Shown here in pieces: positions 1-8,862 of a DNA stretch of 54,701 nt. The DNA is taken from the NCBI GenBank assembly GCA_903832285.1, contig CAILAY010000028.1:1-54701 (forward strand), written 5' to 3'. The translations under genes were made by a program, and so were the position numbers. Position 1 is the first letter of the stretch. Every line of letters begins with the position of its first letter. The notes below the pieces were generated by a model. The model searched no databases. It worked only from the letters and a program-made list of their open reading frames with translations, and was not told where the DNA came from. Origin of the DNA: an uncultured beta proteobacterium. GTDB lineage: Bacteria; Pseudomonadota; Gammaproteobacteria; Burkholderiales; Burkholderiaceae_C.

Positions 1-1071
1 CACCGTGGCCTCCACCGCTTCGCCGCCCTCGGCTGCGTCGTTGGCCGCCTTGCCGGCCATGCCTTCGGTGACCTTGGCATTCTCGGTGTTCTGGGCAATT
101 GAAGAGGTCATCTGTTCGATCGAGGCGCTGGTTTCTTCCACCCCGGCGGCCTGTTCACTGGCCGCTTGCGACAGCGACTGCGCTGTGGCGCTGACTTCTT
201 CCGAGGCACTCGCCAGCGCTTGCGCACCACCATTCACTTCGGTCACGACTTGCGAGAGCTTGCCGATCATGGCCTGCATGGCTTGCAGCACCTGCCCGGT
301 CTCGTCCCTGGAGGGCGCTTCCATCCTGACCGTCAGATCGCCTTGCGCCAGTTGATTGGAAACTCTGACAGCCTCATGCAACGGACCGGTGATGGACAGC
401 GTGATATACCCGGCCAGGCCGATGGAAACCAGCAGCGCGGCCAGGCCCAGCGCAAGCATGTTGCGCTGCGCTGCCGCCATGTGCTCGGCGCCGGCCTTGA
501 CGCTTTCGCTGGCGAGGGCGTTGTTGAGTTCGACCACTTTGTTCAGCGCAGCCTCGGCCTTGTTGAACAGCGGACGGGCTTCCAGGAACTGCCGGTAGAA
601 ATCGACAAACAGGGATTTTTGCGCGGCCTCGCTGCGATTGGTGGACAAACTGGTGATGGTCGCCGCGAGTTGATCGTCGGCGCGCTTCCAGTCGGCCCAT
701 TGCGCCTCAAATTGTTTCCACAGCGCGGCTTCTTCCGTGGTCTGGGGCAGGGGTTCGTAGATCTTCCAGCCAATGTCGATGTTGGTCCAGGCCTTCTTCC
801 TCAGTTCCAGCACTCCGGCGAATTCCTTTTGCGAGTTGTAGTCGTTCTCATAGATGGCGGCCGCCAGGGTCGCGGATTTGACTGCGGTCTGGCCTTCGCT
901 GACGATCAGCAAGCCCTGCACCGAAGGCAGCCGGTTGGCACCGATGTCGTGCATCGAGTTGCCAACCTCGCGTATCCCTACGTAGCCGGAAAACGCGACG
1001 GCGGCAAGCGCCGCCAGCATGATGAGAACCAGCGTCGCCAGCTTCCATTTGATTGCCAGGTTTTTGAACAT
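1..1071 (-). CDS. Methyl-accepting chemotaxis protein, 3' end beyond window
   Basis: Inner-membrane chemoreceptor that would signal to the CheA encoded just upstream. Reading from ATG at 1071, 357 codons stay open to the window edge, so the C-terminal part is missing. Visible order: an N-terminal membrane helix (about residues 11-32), a periplasmic 4HB_MCP-like helical region, a second membrane helix (about 195-215), a HAMP linker around GDLTVRME, and the start of the coiled-coil signalling domain with Gln/Glu-rich methylation-type sequence. An AGGAG lies about 7 nt before the ATG. It is the last visible gene of the chemotaxis operon, 36 nt after cheA. The ligand cannot be told from sequence; the nearby aromatic-degradation genes make aromatic acids a guess only. 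Confidence 0.9.
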   Translation of the reverse strand, partial: MFKNLAIKWKLATLVLIMLAALAAVAFSGYVGIREVGNSMHDIGANRLPSVQGLLIVSEGQTAVKSATLAAAIYENDYNSQKEFAGVLELRKKAWTNIDIGWKIYEPLPQTTEEAALWKQFEAQWADWKRADDQLAATITSLSTNRSEAAQKSLFVDFYRQFLEARPLFNKAEAALNKVVELNNALASESVKAGAEHMAAAQRNMLALGLAALLVSIGLAGYITLSITGPLHEAVRVSNQLAQGDLTVRMEAPSRDETGQVLQAMQAMIGKLSQVVTEVNGGAQALASASEEVSATAQSLSQAASEQAAGVEETSASIEQMTSSIAQNTENAKVTEGMAGKAANDAAEGGEAVEATV

Positions 1072-1107
1072 GCTGAGACTCCTGCGAAGGTTGAAACGGC
1101 GGGACGA

Positions 1108-3273
1108 TCACTGCGAGAACTCTGATCCCTGGGACAGTCTGGCCTGAGACGGTGCGGCTTGTCGCACCAGCGCCGGCACATCCAGAATCAGCGCCACTTC
1201 GCCGCTGCCCAGAATGGTGGAGCCGCTGATGCACCTGACTTGCGTGAACACCTTGGCCAGCGGTTTGATGACGGTCTGGAATTCCCCCAGCAACCGGTCC
1301 ACGACCATGCCCACACGCTGCCCCGCGTGCTTGAGCACAACGATGTTTTCACCCCGCGTCGGCTTGCCGGGAATCTCGAAGAGTTCGCGCAGCCGGATGA
1401 AGGGCAGCACCTGACCGCGAAGGTTGGTGTAGTCGTGCCCCTCTTCGGCGGTGTAGGCGACGCACTCCTCAATCATGTCCAGCGGAATGGCAAACACGGA
1501 TTTGCCCACCTCGACCAGGAAGCCGTCGATGATGGCCAGTGTCAAGGGCAGGCGTACCGTGACCGTGGTGCCCACGCCGTCAACGCTGGCAATCTCCACG
1601 GTGCCACGAAGCGCCGTGATGTTGCGCTTCACCACATCCAGGCCGACACCTCGTCCCGACAGGTTGCTGACCTTCTCGGCGGTGGAGAAACCGGGTTCGA
1701 AAATGAGGGCGTAGACCTCGGCGTCGCTCAGGTGATGGCCGGCTTCGACCAGACCGCGCTCCACCGCCTTGGCCACGATACGCTCGCGCTTGAGGCCGCC
1801 ACCGTCGTCCTGCACCGTGATCACGATCGCGCCCGAATCATGGAAGGCGTTGAGTTTGAGCGTGCCCTGCGCGGGCTTGCCGCGTTCGGCGCGGACCTCC
1901 GCGCTCTCGATGCCGTGGTCCATGGAATTGCGCACCAGGTGCATCAGCGGGTCGCCAATCTTCTCCACCACGGTCTTGTCCAGTTCGGTGTCCTCACCAT
2001 TGATCACGAGCCCGATCTCTTTGCCCAGCTCGCGCGAGACATCGTGCACCACGCGCTGGAAACGGCTGAACGTGGCGCCAATCTTGACCATGCGCAACTG
2101 CAGTGCGCTGTCGCGCACCTCTTCCACCAGCATGGACAGTTTGGAGGTGCTCTCCTCCAGTTCGGCGATCCTGGCCTTGTGCGCGATCAGGTTCACGCTG
2201 GCGCCAGCGATGATGAGTTCGCCCACCAGATTAATGAGTTGGTCGAGCTTGTCGGCGTCAACCCGGATGGATCGACTTTCAGCTGCGACGTTCTCCTTCA
2301 CCGTCCTTTGCTTGATCAGTGCCGCCTCCACCACCTCGGGCTGTACCGACCCCTGCTCCACCAGAATCGTGCCGATGGGTTTCGCTGGCGTGTCCGCCTG
2401 CACATTCAGCGCCACATCGAGTTCCTGCGGCGTGAGGGTGCCGCAGCGCACCAGCATGTCCCCCAGACGGGCCATCTCCCCGGGTTGCTGCTGCAGCAAG
2501 CTGACGTACTCGGCGATCAGGCTGTGCGGCGGCAGGATGCGAAGCTGGCAGTCGTCGCGCACGAATTCAAACACGTTCTCGATCGTGGCCTTGTCGGCCT
2601 TGCTCTGGAAGGCGACCTCGAATCCGAGGTAACACAGCTCGGGGTCCATCTGCGCGGCGTCTGGAATCGCGTCGGTCAGGGTGGCGATGCCGCTGATGCG
2701 GCCGATCGTCTCCAGATAGCGCAGGAAGGACAGCGGGTCCATGCCGTTCTTCAGCACCTCCGTTCCGAACCGCAGCGAGATATGCCAGTGATCGGCATCC
2801 ACACCCTGGCCGTCCTTGCGTGCGATGGGATCTACCTTGGGCTCGGTCAGCACCAGCGGCATCGCGGGTATGGCCTTGGGTGCGCCGAGATAACTGCGCA
2901 ACTGTTCCAGCAGGGGCGCGCCTTGCTGCTCCAGGTCGGTACCGGAATGCCCGTCGCCGTCGGCCACGGCCTGGATCAGCGAACTGATGTGGTCGCAGCA
3001 TGCCAGCAGCAACACCACCCACTGCTCGCTCACGCCAAGCTTGCCGGCGCGTACCCGATCCAGCACGCTTTCCACGACATGCGTGAAGGCCACGATGTGA
3101 TCCAGGCTGAACAGGCCCGAAGAACCCTTGATGGTGTGGGCCGCGCGAAAAATCGCGTTCACCAATTCATCTTTCTCCTGCGCCTGTTCAACCGCGAGCA
3201 GGGCGCTCTCCATCTCTTGCAACAGTTCCCGGCTTTCGGTGACAAAAGTTTGTATGGCGTCGTCTAGATTCAT
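1108..3273 (-). CDS. cheA: CheA chemotaxis histidine kinase with an unusual central module
   Basis: Cytoplasmic kinase that autophosphorylates and passes phosphate to CheY-type proteins. Its 721 residues show an N-terminal Hpt domain (phospho-acceptor His46 in AAHTIKGSSG), a P2-like region (about 160-250), a dimerisation domain (about 335-400), a HATPase (VRNSMDHG, DDGGGL and GRGVGLDVV boxes) and a C-terminal CheW-like domain (about 570-700). Between the P2-like part and dimerisation sit two tandem 24-residue repeats (269-292 and 299-322) of the form RLGxxLVxxGxLxxxxLxxALxxQ. This resembles the MshEN/GspE N-terminal motif, which in some proteins binds cyclic di-GMP. The start is ATG 3273 with AGAGG upstream. 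It sits 30 nt after the STAS gene in the same operon. Confidence 0.93.
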   Translation of the reverse strand: MNLDDAIQTFVTESRELLQEMESALLAVEQAQEKDELVNAIFRAAHTIKGSSGLFSLDHIVAFTHVVESVLDRVRAGKLGVSEQWVVLLLACCDHISSLIQAVADGDGHSGTDLEQQGAPLLEQLRSYLGAPKAIPAMPLVLTEPKVDPIARKDGQGVDADHWHISLRFGTEVLKNGMDPLSFLRYLETIGRISGIATLTDAIPDAAQMDPELCYLGFEVAFQSKADKATIENVFEFVRDDCQLRILPPHSLIAEYVSLLQQQPGEMARLGDMLVRCGTLTPQELDVALNVQADTPAKPIGTILVEQGSVQPEVVEAALIKQRTVKENVAAESRSIRVDADKLDQLINLVGELIIAGASVNLIAHKARIAELEESTSKLSMLVEEVRDSALQLRMVKIGATFSRFQRVVHDVSRELGKEIGLVINGEDTELDKTVVEKIGDPLMHLVRNSMDHGIESAEVRAERGKPAQGTLKLNAFHDSGAIVITVQDDGGGLKRERIVAKAVERGLVEAGHHLSDAEVYALIFEPGFSTAEKVSNLSGRGVGLDVVKRNITALRGTVEIASVDGVGTTVTVRLPLTLAIIDGFLVEVGKSVFAIPLDMIEECVAYTAEEGHDYTNLRGQVLPFIRLRELFEIPGKPTRGENIVVLKHAGQRVGMVVDRLLGEFQTVIKPLAKVFTQVRCISGSTILGSGEVALILDVPALVRQAAPSQARLSQGSEFSQ

Positions 3274-3303
3274 GGTTGCCTCTGACTGCGTTGAATGGGC
3301 ATT

Positions 3304-3621
3304 TCAGGTCTGTGCGGCGCGCGCCATGACCAGAGGGTCGTTGAAGAACGCCGCCAGGTTGAGCAGCTCAAACACTTCCAGCACGGCTGGGCTGTGCCCG
3401 ACCAGGCGCAGTTCGCGCCGAGCCTCCTGGGCTTGCTGTTTGGCCAGCATGAGCAACTGCACACCGGCGGTATCGATCTCAGTGACGCCGGACAGGTCGA
3501 TCTCCGCAGGCGCGGGCTCGGCCTGCAGAATTGCCATGAGCTCGGTCGCGCGAAAGATGCTCATCTCGCCTTCGATGCGCAACACCGAGACGTCTTTTTT
3601 GGGTGACTTTTTGGTTCTCAT
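3304..3621 (-). CDS. STAS-domain protein (anti-sigma-factor antagonist-like)
   Basis: A 105-residue single-domain protein of the STAS/SpoIIAA fold. The core reads EIDLSGVTEIDTAGVQLLML, with the conserved D-[ST]-[AS]-G loop where these proteins are usually phosphorylated; here that position is Thr. A short Lys-rich N-terminus precedes the domain. I chose ATG 3621 because it overlaps the cheY stop by 4 nt (ATGA), which implies translational coupling. Placed between cheY and cheA, it is probably part of the chemosensory complex or a side branch of it, as STAS proteins are in other betaproteobacterial che operons. Its partner kinase or phosphatase is not evident. Confidence 0.85.
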   Translation of the reverse strand: MRTKKSPKKDVSVLRIEGEMSIFRATELMAILQAEPAPAEIDLSGVTEIDTAGVQLLMLAKQQAQEARRELRLVGHSPAVLEVFELLNLAAFFNDPLVMARAAQT

Positions 3622-3986
3622 GGCAGACACAGTTTTTGCACCGCCATGAGCAGGTGCTCAGGCTGAAACGGTTTTACGACCCAGGCCTTGGCGCCAGCGG
3701 CCTGCCCCTCGCGTTTTTTTGATTCCTCGGACTCGGTGGTGAGCATGATGATGGGCGTGAAGCGATACGCGGGAAGCTGCTTCACCGCCTTCACGAAGCT
3801 GATGCCGTCCATGTTGGGCATGTTCACGTCGCTGATGATCAGATGCACCTTTTGCCCGGTGAGCTTGGTCAGGGCATCCTTCCCGTCGCGTCCCTCGAGC
3901 ACGGCGTAGCCCGCGCCTTTGAGCGCGATCCCGACGACCTGGCGCATGGACGCCGAGTCGTCAACGATCATGATGTTTTTGGCCAT
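3618..3986 (-). CDS. cheY: CheY-like single-domain response regulator
   Basis: 122-residue receiver domain with no output domain. The acidic pocket (Asp9, Asp10), phospho-acceptor Asp53 (ISDVNMP), the Thr in MLTTES and Lys in VVKPFQ are all present, so it should be phosphorylatable. GAGGG lies about 6 nt before ATG 3986. It follows the short MCP gene by 9 nt and overlaps the STAS gene by 4 nt. It is the likely phosphate acceptor of the adjacent CheA and may act on the flagellar motor or a non-flagellar output; the sequence does not decide which. Confidence 0.9.
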   Translation of the reverse strand: MAKNIMIVDDSASMRQVVGIALKGAGYAVLEGRDGKDALTKLTGQKVHLIISDVNMPNMDGISFVKAVKQLPAYRFTPIIMLTTESEESKKREGQAAGAKAWVVKPFQPEHLLMAVQKLCLP

Positions 3987-3995
3987 GATGTCCCT

Positions 3996-5138
3996 CTAGA
4001 AGAAGCTGATGTCGGTACCACTCTTTTGCTCCACGCTGCCGCCGTGATGGATCACATGCTGGTCCGCCATGACGTAGGTTTTCTTCAATTCAGCCAGCAG
4101 CGCCTGCGCGTCCAGCGGCTGCAGTTCGCCGGCCTGCGCATACTGCTCGTTGTGTTCCTGCAAAAAGGCGGGCAGATGCACGATGTTGTCCTTGACGTGG
4201 TTCATGATCTGGCTGACACGGTCCTGAAACTGCAGTTGCACCAGAGCCTGCCCGACTTCATCCTTGATGCCCGCGCTTTCGTTGATGAGCAGGGTGGTGG
4301 CGCGCAGCATTGCGTCGGTGACGTGCCTGAAGTCAGTCAGAACCCGTCCTATGGACGCTTCGGCCGCGGCCACGCGCGCTTCCCTTTGTGCGACCGACTC
4401 GCGCACCACATTGCAGGTTTCAAGGATGGCATTGCTGATCACGCCTACCGTTGCGGCGATGCGCCGACCGGTGTCGCCCGACTGCGCCGAGAGCATGCGG
4501 AATTCCTTGGCCACCACGGCAAAACCGCGCCCGTGTTCGCCCGAGCGCGCAGCTTCGATCGCGGCATTGAGTGCCAGCAGATTGCTCTGCTGTGCAATCT
4601 TGGCGACGTCGCCCGCCATATCCCTGAGCTCACCGATGAAATGGTCCAGTCCCTGCACCTTCTCCAGCATCTCTGTCATGCCGCCCATGCCCGCATGTTG
4701 CGCGGCAATCACGGCTCCAAGCGCCTGTTCACTGCGGGCAAAAACCGCGACCAGTCCCTGTTCGGAGTCGTCCGTGGTCTGGGCTTCCAGGGAGGAGGTG
4801 TACACCGCCGCATCCAGCTTGTCGACGATCCCGGCGAACCGCTCGGACAGGGATGTGATGGCGCTCTCCATCTGCTCGCGCGACGACTCGATGTGGCCGC
4901 CCCAAACCGGCGCCAATGCTTCGCCAAATTGCTGCTGGCCTTCGAGGTAGCTCTGGATCGCCGCGTCTGCCGCCGCCTGCCGGCCCGCCAACTGCCAACC
5001 CAGCGAAGCGCCGGCCGCGAGCAGCAACACCGCCGCTGCGGCTGCGGTCCAGGTGAGACCGCCCACCAGCAGCACGGCCGCGGCGCCACCCAGCCCCAAC
5101 AGCGCCGGATAGTATTTTTGCGCGAGCACTGGAGTCAT
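3996..5138 (-). CDS. Short methyl-accepting chemotaxis-type protein
   Basis: A 380-residue receptor without an evident periplasmic sensor domain. Two closely spaced hydrophobic helices (about 10-50) form a membrane hairpin. An extended cytoplasmic coiled coil follows with the conserved hairpin tip ([20 protein letters not shown], then [14 protein letters not shown] at about 197-230). The region after the tip is short, and the protein ends in a flexible tail with a terminal ISFF. Such receptors are thought to sense intracellular or membrane state rather than an external ligand. The start overlaps the upstream receiver gene by 4 nt. Confidence 0.88.
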   Translation of the reverse strand: MTPVLAQKYYPALLGLGGAAAVLLVGGLTWTAAAAAVLLLAAGASLGWQLAGRQAAADAAIQSYLEGQQQFGEALAPVWGGHIESSREQMESAITSLSERFAGIVDKLDAAVYTSSLEAQTTDDSEQGLVAVFARSEQALGAVIAAQHAGMGGMTEMLEKVQGLDHFIGELRDMAGDVAKIAQQSNLLALNAAIEAARSGEHGRGFAVVAKEFRMLSAQSGDTGRRIAATVGVISNAILETCNVVRESVAQREARVAAAEASIGRVLTDFRHVTDAMLRATTLLINESAGIKDEVGQALVQLQFQDRVSQIMNHVKDNIVHLPAFLQEHNEQYAQAGELQPLDAQALLAELKKTYVMADQHVIHHGGSVEQKSGTDISFF

Positions 5139-5524
5139 GCTTTCGCTCCATTGCCAGGCGATGTCGTCACGAGACCGGAAATGATGGGCAGCAGTTCGGC
5201 AACAAAGTCGGCTTTGCCGACAAAGGCCAAAGCGCCAACGTTGCGGGCGGCTTCGCGGTAAGCGGTGCTGTCATGCATGGACAGAAAAACGATGCGGGGC
5301 GCCTGCGGCCAGGACTGCATGCTGCGAGCAACGTCCAGACCGTTCATGTGCGGCATGGCAACATCAAGCAACATCAGATCGGGGCGGAGCGTTTTCGCCA
5401 GTTCCAGCGCCTCGAGCCCGTCCCTCGCTTCTCCCACCACCCTCGCCTGCGCCACCGTGGCCAGGAATTGCCGGATAGAGGCCAGAAAGGTCGGGTTGTC
5501 GTCGACCAGCATGATGCTGATCAT
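5135..5524 (-). CDS. Stand-alone receiver protein
   Basis: 129-residue receiver domain with Asp8/Asp9 and phospho-acceptor Asp54 (MLLDVAMP). It aligns better with NarL-type receivers ([18 protein letters not shown]) than with CheY, but it stops before any HTH domain. It is the first gene of the chemosensory operon. AAGGGG upstream supports ATG 5524. It could be the cognate partner of one of the kinases encoded upstream, linking the two-component block to the chemosensory block; this is inference from position. Confidence 0.85.
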   Translation of the reverse strand: MISIMLVDDNPTFLASIRQFLATVAQARVVGEARDGLEALELAKTLRPDLMLLDVAMPHMNGLDVARSMQSWPQAPRIVFLSMHDSTAYREAARNVGALAFVGKADFVAELLPIISGLVTTSPGNGAKA

Positions 5525-5653
5525 TGGCGACCACCCCTTGTCGGCATGGGGGTCAGCACCCCGAATCCGGGCAGCGCGCCAACGGGTAGGAAAAACCGGC
5601 TCGCATTCATGAACCCGACTTTAGGCAGGGCCGCAGCAAAGCGAAATCCGGCC

Positions 5654-5685
5654 AACACCTGAGTTGGACCCGGGAAACACCTGAG
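5654..5685 (-). promoter_or_regulatory. Direct repeat CTCAGGTGTT x2 in the promoter region of the chemosensory operon
   Basis: In the 189-nt gap between the sensor-kinase stop and the first chemosensory gene, the 10-mer CTCAGGTGTT (minus strand) occurs at 5676-5685 and again at 5654-5663. Start-to-start distance is 22 nt, about two helical turns. A near copy of the extended element recurs at 23818-23832 upstream of bzdR. The arrangement suits a dimeric DNA-binding protein; the NarL-type regulator encoded at 8209-8862 is the obvious candidate. No clear -35/-10 pair could be assigned. Confidence 0.4.
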
Positions 5686-5713
5686 CCGATTGGCGCGGCG
5701 TGGGAGAAGTCCG

Positions 5714-8212
5714 CTAAACCCTGCCCGTATCGGCCCTGAACGTCACGGCGAAGCTGGCCCCCGGACCCGGCTCCACGGCGAGCGTGCCGCCGATCTGCCG
5801 AACCAGATCCGACACCAGTTGCAGCCCCAGCGACTGGCCCATCCGGGCCTCGAAATCAACACCCAGCCCGACGCCGTTGTCGCTCACCCGGAGGCACCAC
5901 TGCGCAACTGTGTCCGTGACCAGAGACAGGGCTTGAAGCTGGATCCGGATCTCGCCTTTGCGCCCCCCGCGAAACCCGTGCTTGAGCGCATTCGAGAGCA
6001 GCTCGTTGACCAGCAACCCGCAGGGTGTGGCCTGGTCCATACTGACCGTGACCGCCTGCAGATCGAGCTGCAGGCGCACGCCGCCACTGGCGCTGGCCTG
6101 GGCGCGAAAGGCCTCGGTGGCAAGTCGCTTGATGTAGTCCCCCAGATCGACCGAGGCGAAGGTACCACTGCGGTACAGCAGTTCGTGCAATAAGCCCATG
6201 GAGCGGATGCGCCCCTGCATGTCCTGCAACATGGAGCGGGCCTCGAGATGGGAACTGCGCGCGGCCTCCAGCCGCAACAGGCTGGTGATGACCTGAAGGT
6301 TGTTCTTCACCCGGTGGTGCACTTCATTGAGCAGCGCCACCTTGTCGCGCAATGATTCCTCGATCGTGTTCTGCGCCTGCTTGCGTTCGCTGATGTCGAT
6401 CAGCGTGCTGACCATGCCCAGCGTGTTGCCCTGTCCGTCGGTAATGGCCATGGAGTTGTTCAGCACCGTGACGACGCTGGCGTCCTTGCGGCGCAGGCGG
6501 TGCTCGTAATTGACAATGCGCCCGCCGTCAGGCAACTCCTGATGCGCCGGCAATGCCACAGCCGGGTCCGCATCGACATCTGAAATGCTCAGGCGCAGCA
6601 GTTCCTCGCGCGTGTAGCGCAGCAGCTCCAAACCCGCAACATTGGTGTCGATGAAGTGCTTGGCATGGTCGAAGACATAGATGGCCGCCACCGATCGATC
6701 GAAGATGCCACGGTATTTTTCCTCGCTCTGGCGCAGCGCCAGCTCGGCTCTCCTTTGCTCGGTGATGTCGCGCATGACCACTTGGGTCGCCCGTTGACCA
6801 TCGTAAAGTATGGACTTGCCCTGGATTTCGACATCCATGGTCTTCCCATCAAGCCGCAGAAACCGCTCCTCGTTCAATGGGGGGTCTATGCCCTCTTCCT
6901 CGCTGCGCTTCACCCGCGCAATCACTGTCGCGCGATCGTCAGGGTGAACAAGGCCCAGGATGGGTTTGCCCACAATGTCCTGCGCCTCAATGGCGCCAAA
7001 CATCCTGAGCGCGGCAGGGTTGAAATAGAGAATCTTCCCGGCACGATGCACTGCAAAGGCCACAGGCGTCCACTCGATCAAGGTGCGAAAACGGAGCTCG
7101 CTCTCGTGTAGCAGGGACTCACGCTGTTGCAGCGTTCCCAGCAGGTGATTGAAGCCGCCGACGAGAGCGCCGATTTCATCGTTTGTTGCAACCGGCAGGG
7201 CGCGGGGGAACTGCTCGCTCTGGGGCAAGGCGGCAAGCACTTGGGCGGTGTTGCTCAGCGGCGCCAGTTGGCGCCGCACCAGCCACCAGGTCAGGGCGGC
7301 GGCCAACAGGCTGACCAAGCAGGCAGCCCACAGCAACGTCTGCTCAATCTGGTCCAGCGGGGCCATGGCCTCCGCTGTGGGTAGCAACACCAGCAGGTAC
7401 CAGTCGGCTGTGGGGATCCCCTTGGCCGAGGCCAGCGCCGCTACGCCGCCCGGCGTGACCGCGACACCCGAACCTTCATAGCCCGCGATAAAACGGTCGG
7501 CCAGCGGGATCCTGCCCGGGCCCGGCAACGTCTCCATGATGCGGCTCTTGTCCGTGGCGGTCACCACCAGACGGTGCCTCTTTTCGACGATCAGATAGCC
7601 GCCAGTTGTGCCGTAGGTGTTGCCAGTGATGCGGTCCAGGAAATTGGCTTTGCCCAGGTTGACGATTCCCGCCAGGGCGCCGACAACGTGGCCCTGAGGG
7701 TCGCGAATAGGCGCGGCCAGGGAAAAAACCGGCACCTTCTGCCCCTTGCTCAGGACCGGCTGACCAACCGATGCCTGCCCGCCCTGAAGCGCCGCAATCA
7801 TGTAATCCCGGTCCGCCACATTCTGGCCAATCCGTTCCGCCACAAGCGGCACGGTGGTGATCAGCGTGCCGTCGAGTCCGGTGACGAATGCGCCCCCGTT
7901 GAACATGCGTCGCAAGGAATCACGCTGCTCCAGGAACGCCTGCAGCTTCACCCTGTCGCGCCACACCGCGGGGGAGACCATTGCGGCAATCTCTGCCAGC
8001 GCCTTCAAGCGGTCAGCCAGTTCCTGCTCCACCTCGGCAGCGACGATGGTGGCGGTGGAGAACTGTTGCTGTTGCGCCAGCTCCTGCACATCCTGACGCA
8101 GCACGCGGTTGGCAAAGAGCGCCAGCGACCCGACACTGAGCACGAAGATACCGAGCATCAATACCGTCATCTGCGCCTTGATGGAGCGCCAGCGCAAAAA
8201 GTTGAAGTTCAT
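5714..8212 (-). CDS. Membrane sensor histidine kinase: dCache-HAMP-PAS-PAS-HisKA_2
   Basis: An 832-residue inner-membrane kinase. A first membrane helix (about 14-36) is followed by a periplasmic double-Cache-type sensor (about 40-285), a second helix (about 292-312), a HAMP-like linker, two PAS domains (about 368-490 and 493-613) and a HisKA_2-type dimerisation box (HHRVKNNLQ, phospho-His at 632/633). A HATPase follows (NELLSNALKHG, DNGVGL). dCache domains commonly bind small carboxylates or amino acids, so an organic-acid ligand is plausible but unproven. The ATG at 8212 overlaps the upstream regulator gene by 4 nt, so this kinase and that regulator are a likely pair. Confidence 0.92.
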   Translation of the reverse strand: MNFNFLRWRSIKAQMTVLMLGIFVLSVGSLALFANRVLRQDVQELAQQQQFSTATIVAAEVEQELADRLKALAEIAAMVSPAVWRDRVKLQAFLEQRDSLRRMFNGGAFVTGLDGTLITTVPLVAERIGQNVADRDYMIAALQGGQASVGQPVLSKGQKVPVFSLAAPIRDPQGHVVGALAGIVNLGKANFLDRITGNTYGTTGGYLIVEKRHRLVVTATDKSRIMETLPGPGRIPLADRFIAGYEGSGVAVTPGGVAALASAKGIPTADWYLLVLLPTAEAMAPLDQIEQTLLWAACLVSLLAAALTWWLVRRQLAPLSNTAQVLAALPQSEQFPRALPVATNDEIGALVGGFNHLLGTLQQRESLLHESELRFRTLIEWTPVAFAVHRAGKILYFNPAALRMFGAIEAQDIVGKPILGLVHPDDRATVIARVKRSEEEGIDPPLNEERFLRLDGKTMDVEIQGKSILYDGQRATQVVMRDITEQRRAELALRQSEEKYRGIFDRSVAAIYVFDHAKHFIDTNVAGLELLRYTREELLRLSISDVDADPAVALPAHQELPDGGRIVNYEHRLRRKDASVVTVLNNSMAITDGQGNTLGMVSTLIDISERKQAQNTIEESLRDKVALLNEVHHRVKNNLQVITSLLRLEAARSSHLEARSMLQDMQGRIRSMGLLHELLYRSGTFASVDLGDYIKRLATEAFRAQASASGGVRLQLDLQAVTVSMDQATPCGLLVNELLSNALKHGFRGGRKGEIRIQLQALSLVTDTVAQWCLRVSDNGVGLGVDFEARMGQSLGLQLVSDLVRQIGGTLAVEPGPGASFAVTFRADTGRV

Positions 8213-8862
8213 GTGTCAGACGACACCAGGCCGGCGCGCACGGCATAGCGCACCAACCCCGCCACTTCATGGATGTCGAGCTGTTTCATCAACTGGCTGC
8301 GATGCGACTCGACCGTCTTTGCCGACAGATCCAGCCGACGCGCAATTTCCTTGCTGCTGTGACCCTCCGCGATGAGTTGTAATACCTCGCGCTGGCGCGG
8401 CGTCAGCACGGCCTCACTCTGGTCGTCGCCGCGCAGTCGCTGCACATAATCGCTGACCACCCCCCGGGACACGGGCGGGCTGAGATAGGTGTCCCCGCGC
8501 AGCACCGCCTTGAGCGCGAGCTCCAGCTCCAGCGGCGCAGAGTCCTTGAGCAGGTAGGCGGCGGCTCCATGACGCAACGCCTGACGCACGTACTCTTCGT
8601 TGTGGTGCATGGAGAGAATGAGCACGCCAATGTCCGGCCACTCCTTGCTCATCCGCGCTGTGGCCTCCAGACCGTTGAGTCCGGGCATGGCAATGTCCAT
8701 CAGGACCAGTCGGGGGTGCAACTCTGCCACCAGGGCCAGCAGGGCCAAGCCATCATGCGCTTCGCCCACGACCTGCATCCCGGGAATCGATTCGAGCAGC
8801 TTGCACAGGCCCGCGCGCACCAGGGTGTGGTCGTCTGCCAGCACGATCCGAACCGGCTTCAC
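8209..8862 (-). CDS. NarL/FixJ-type response regulator
   Basis: 217 residues: a receiver (Asp9/Asp10, phospho-acceptor Asp56 in VLMDIAMP, Lys in YLLKDS) followed by a LuxR-type HTH (about 150-210: LTPRQREVLQLIAEGHSSKEIA, then KTVESHRSQLM). It is a transcription factor switched by phosphorylation. It starts with GTG at 8862, overlapping the upstream receiver-kinase stop (GTGA), and its stop overlaps the downstream sensor kinase (ATGA). It therefore sits between two kinases, either of which could drive it. Its targets are unknown; the CTCAGGTGTT repeats downstream are candidates. Confidence 0.93.
   Translation of the reverse strand: MKPVRIVLADDHTLVRAGLCKLLESIPGMQVVGEAHDGLALLALVAELHPRLVLMDIAMPGLNGLEATARMSKEWPDIGVLILSMHHNEEYVRQALRHGAAAYLLKDSAPLELELALKAVLRGDTYLSPPVSRGVVSDYVQRLRGDDQSEAVLTPRQREVLQLIAEGHSSKEIARRLDLSAKTVESHRSQLMKQLDIHEVAGLVRYAVRAGLVSSDT

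Noticed and set aside
1159-3267. Plus-strand open frame of about 700 codons opposite cheA
   Set aside because: It mirrors the codon structure of cheA in GC-rich DNA, shows no domain and is His/Gln/Arg-rich; a shadow frame.
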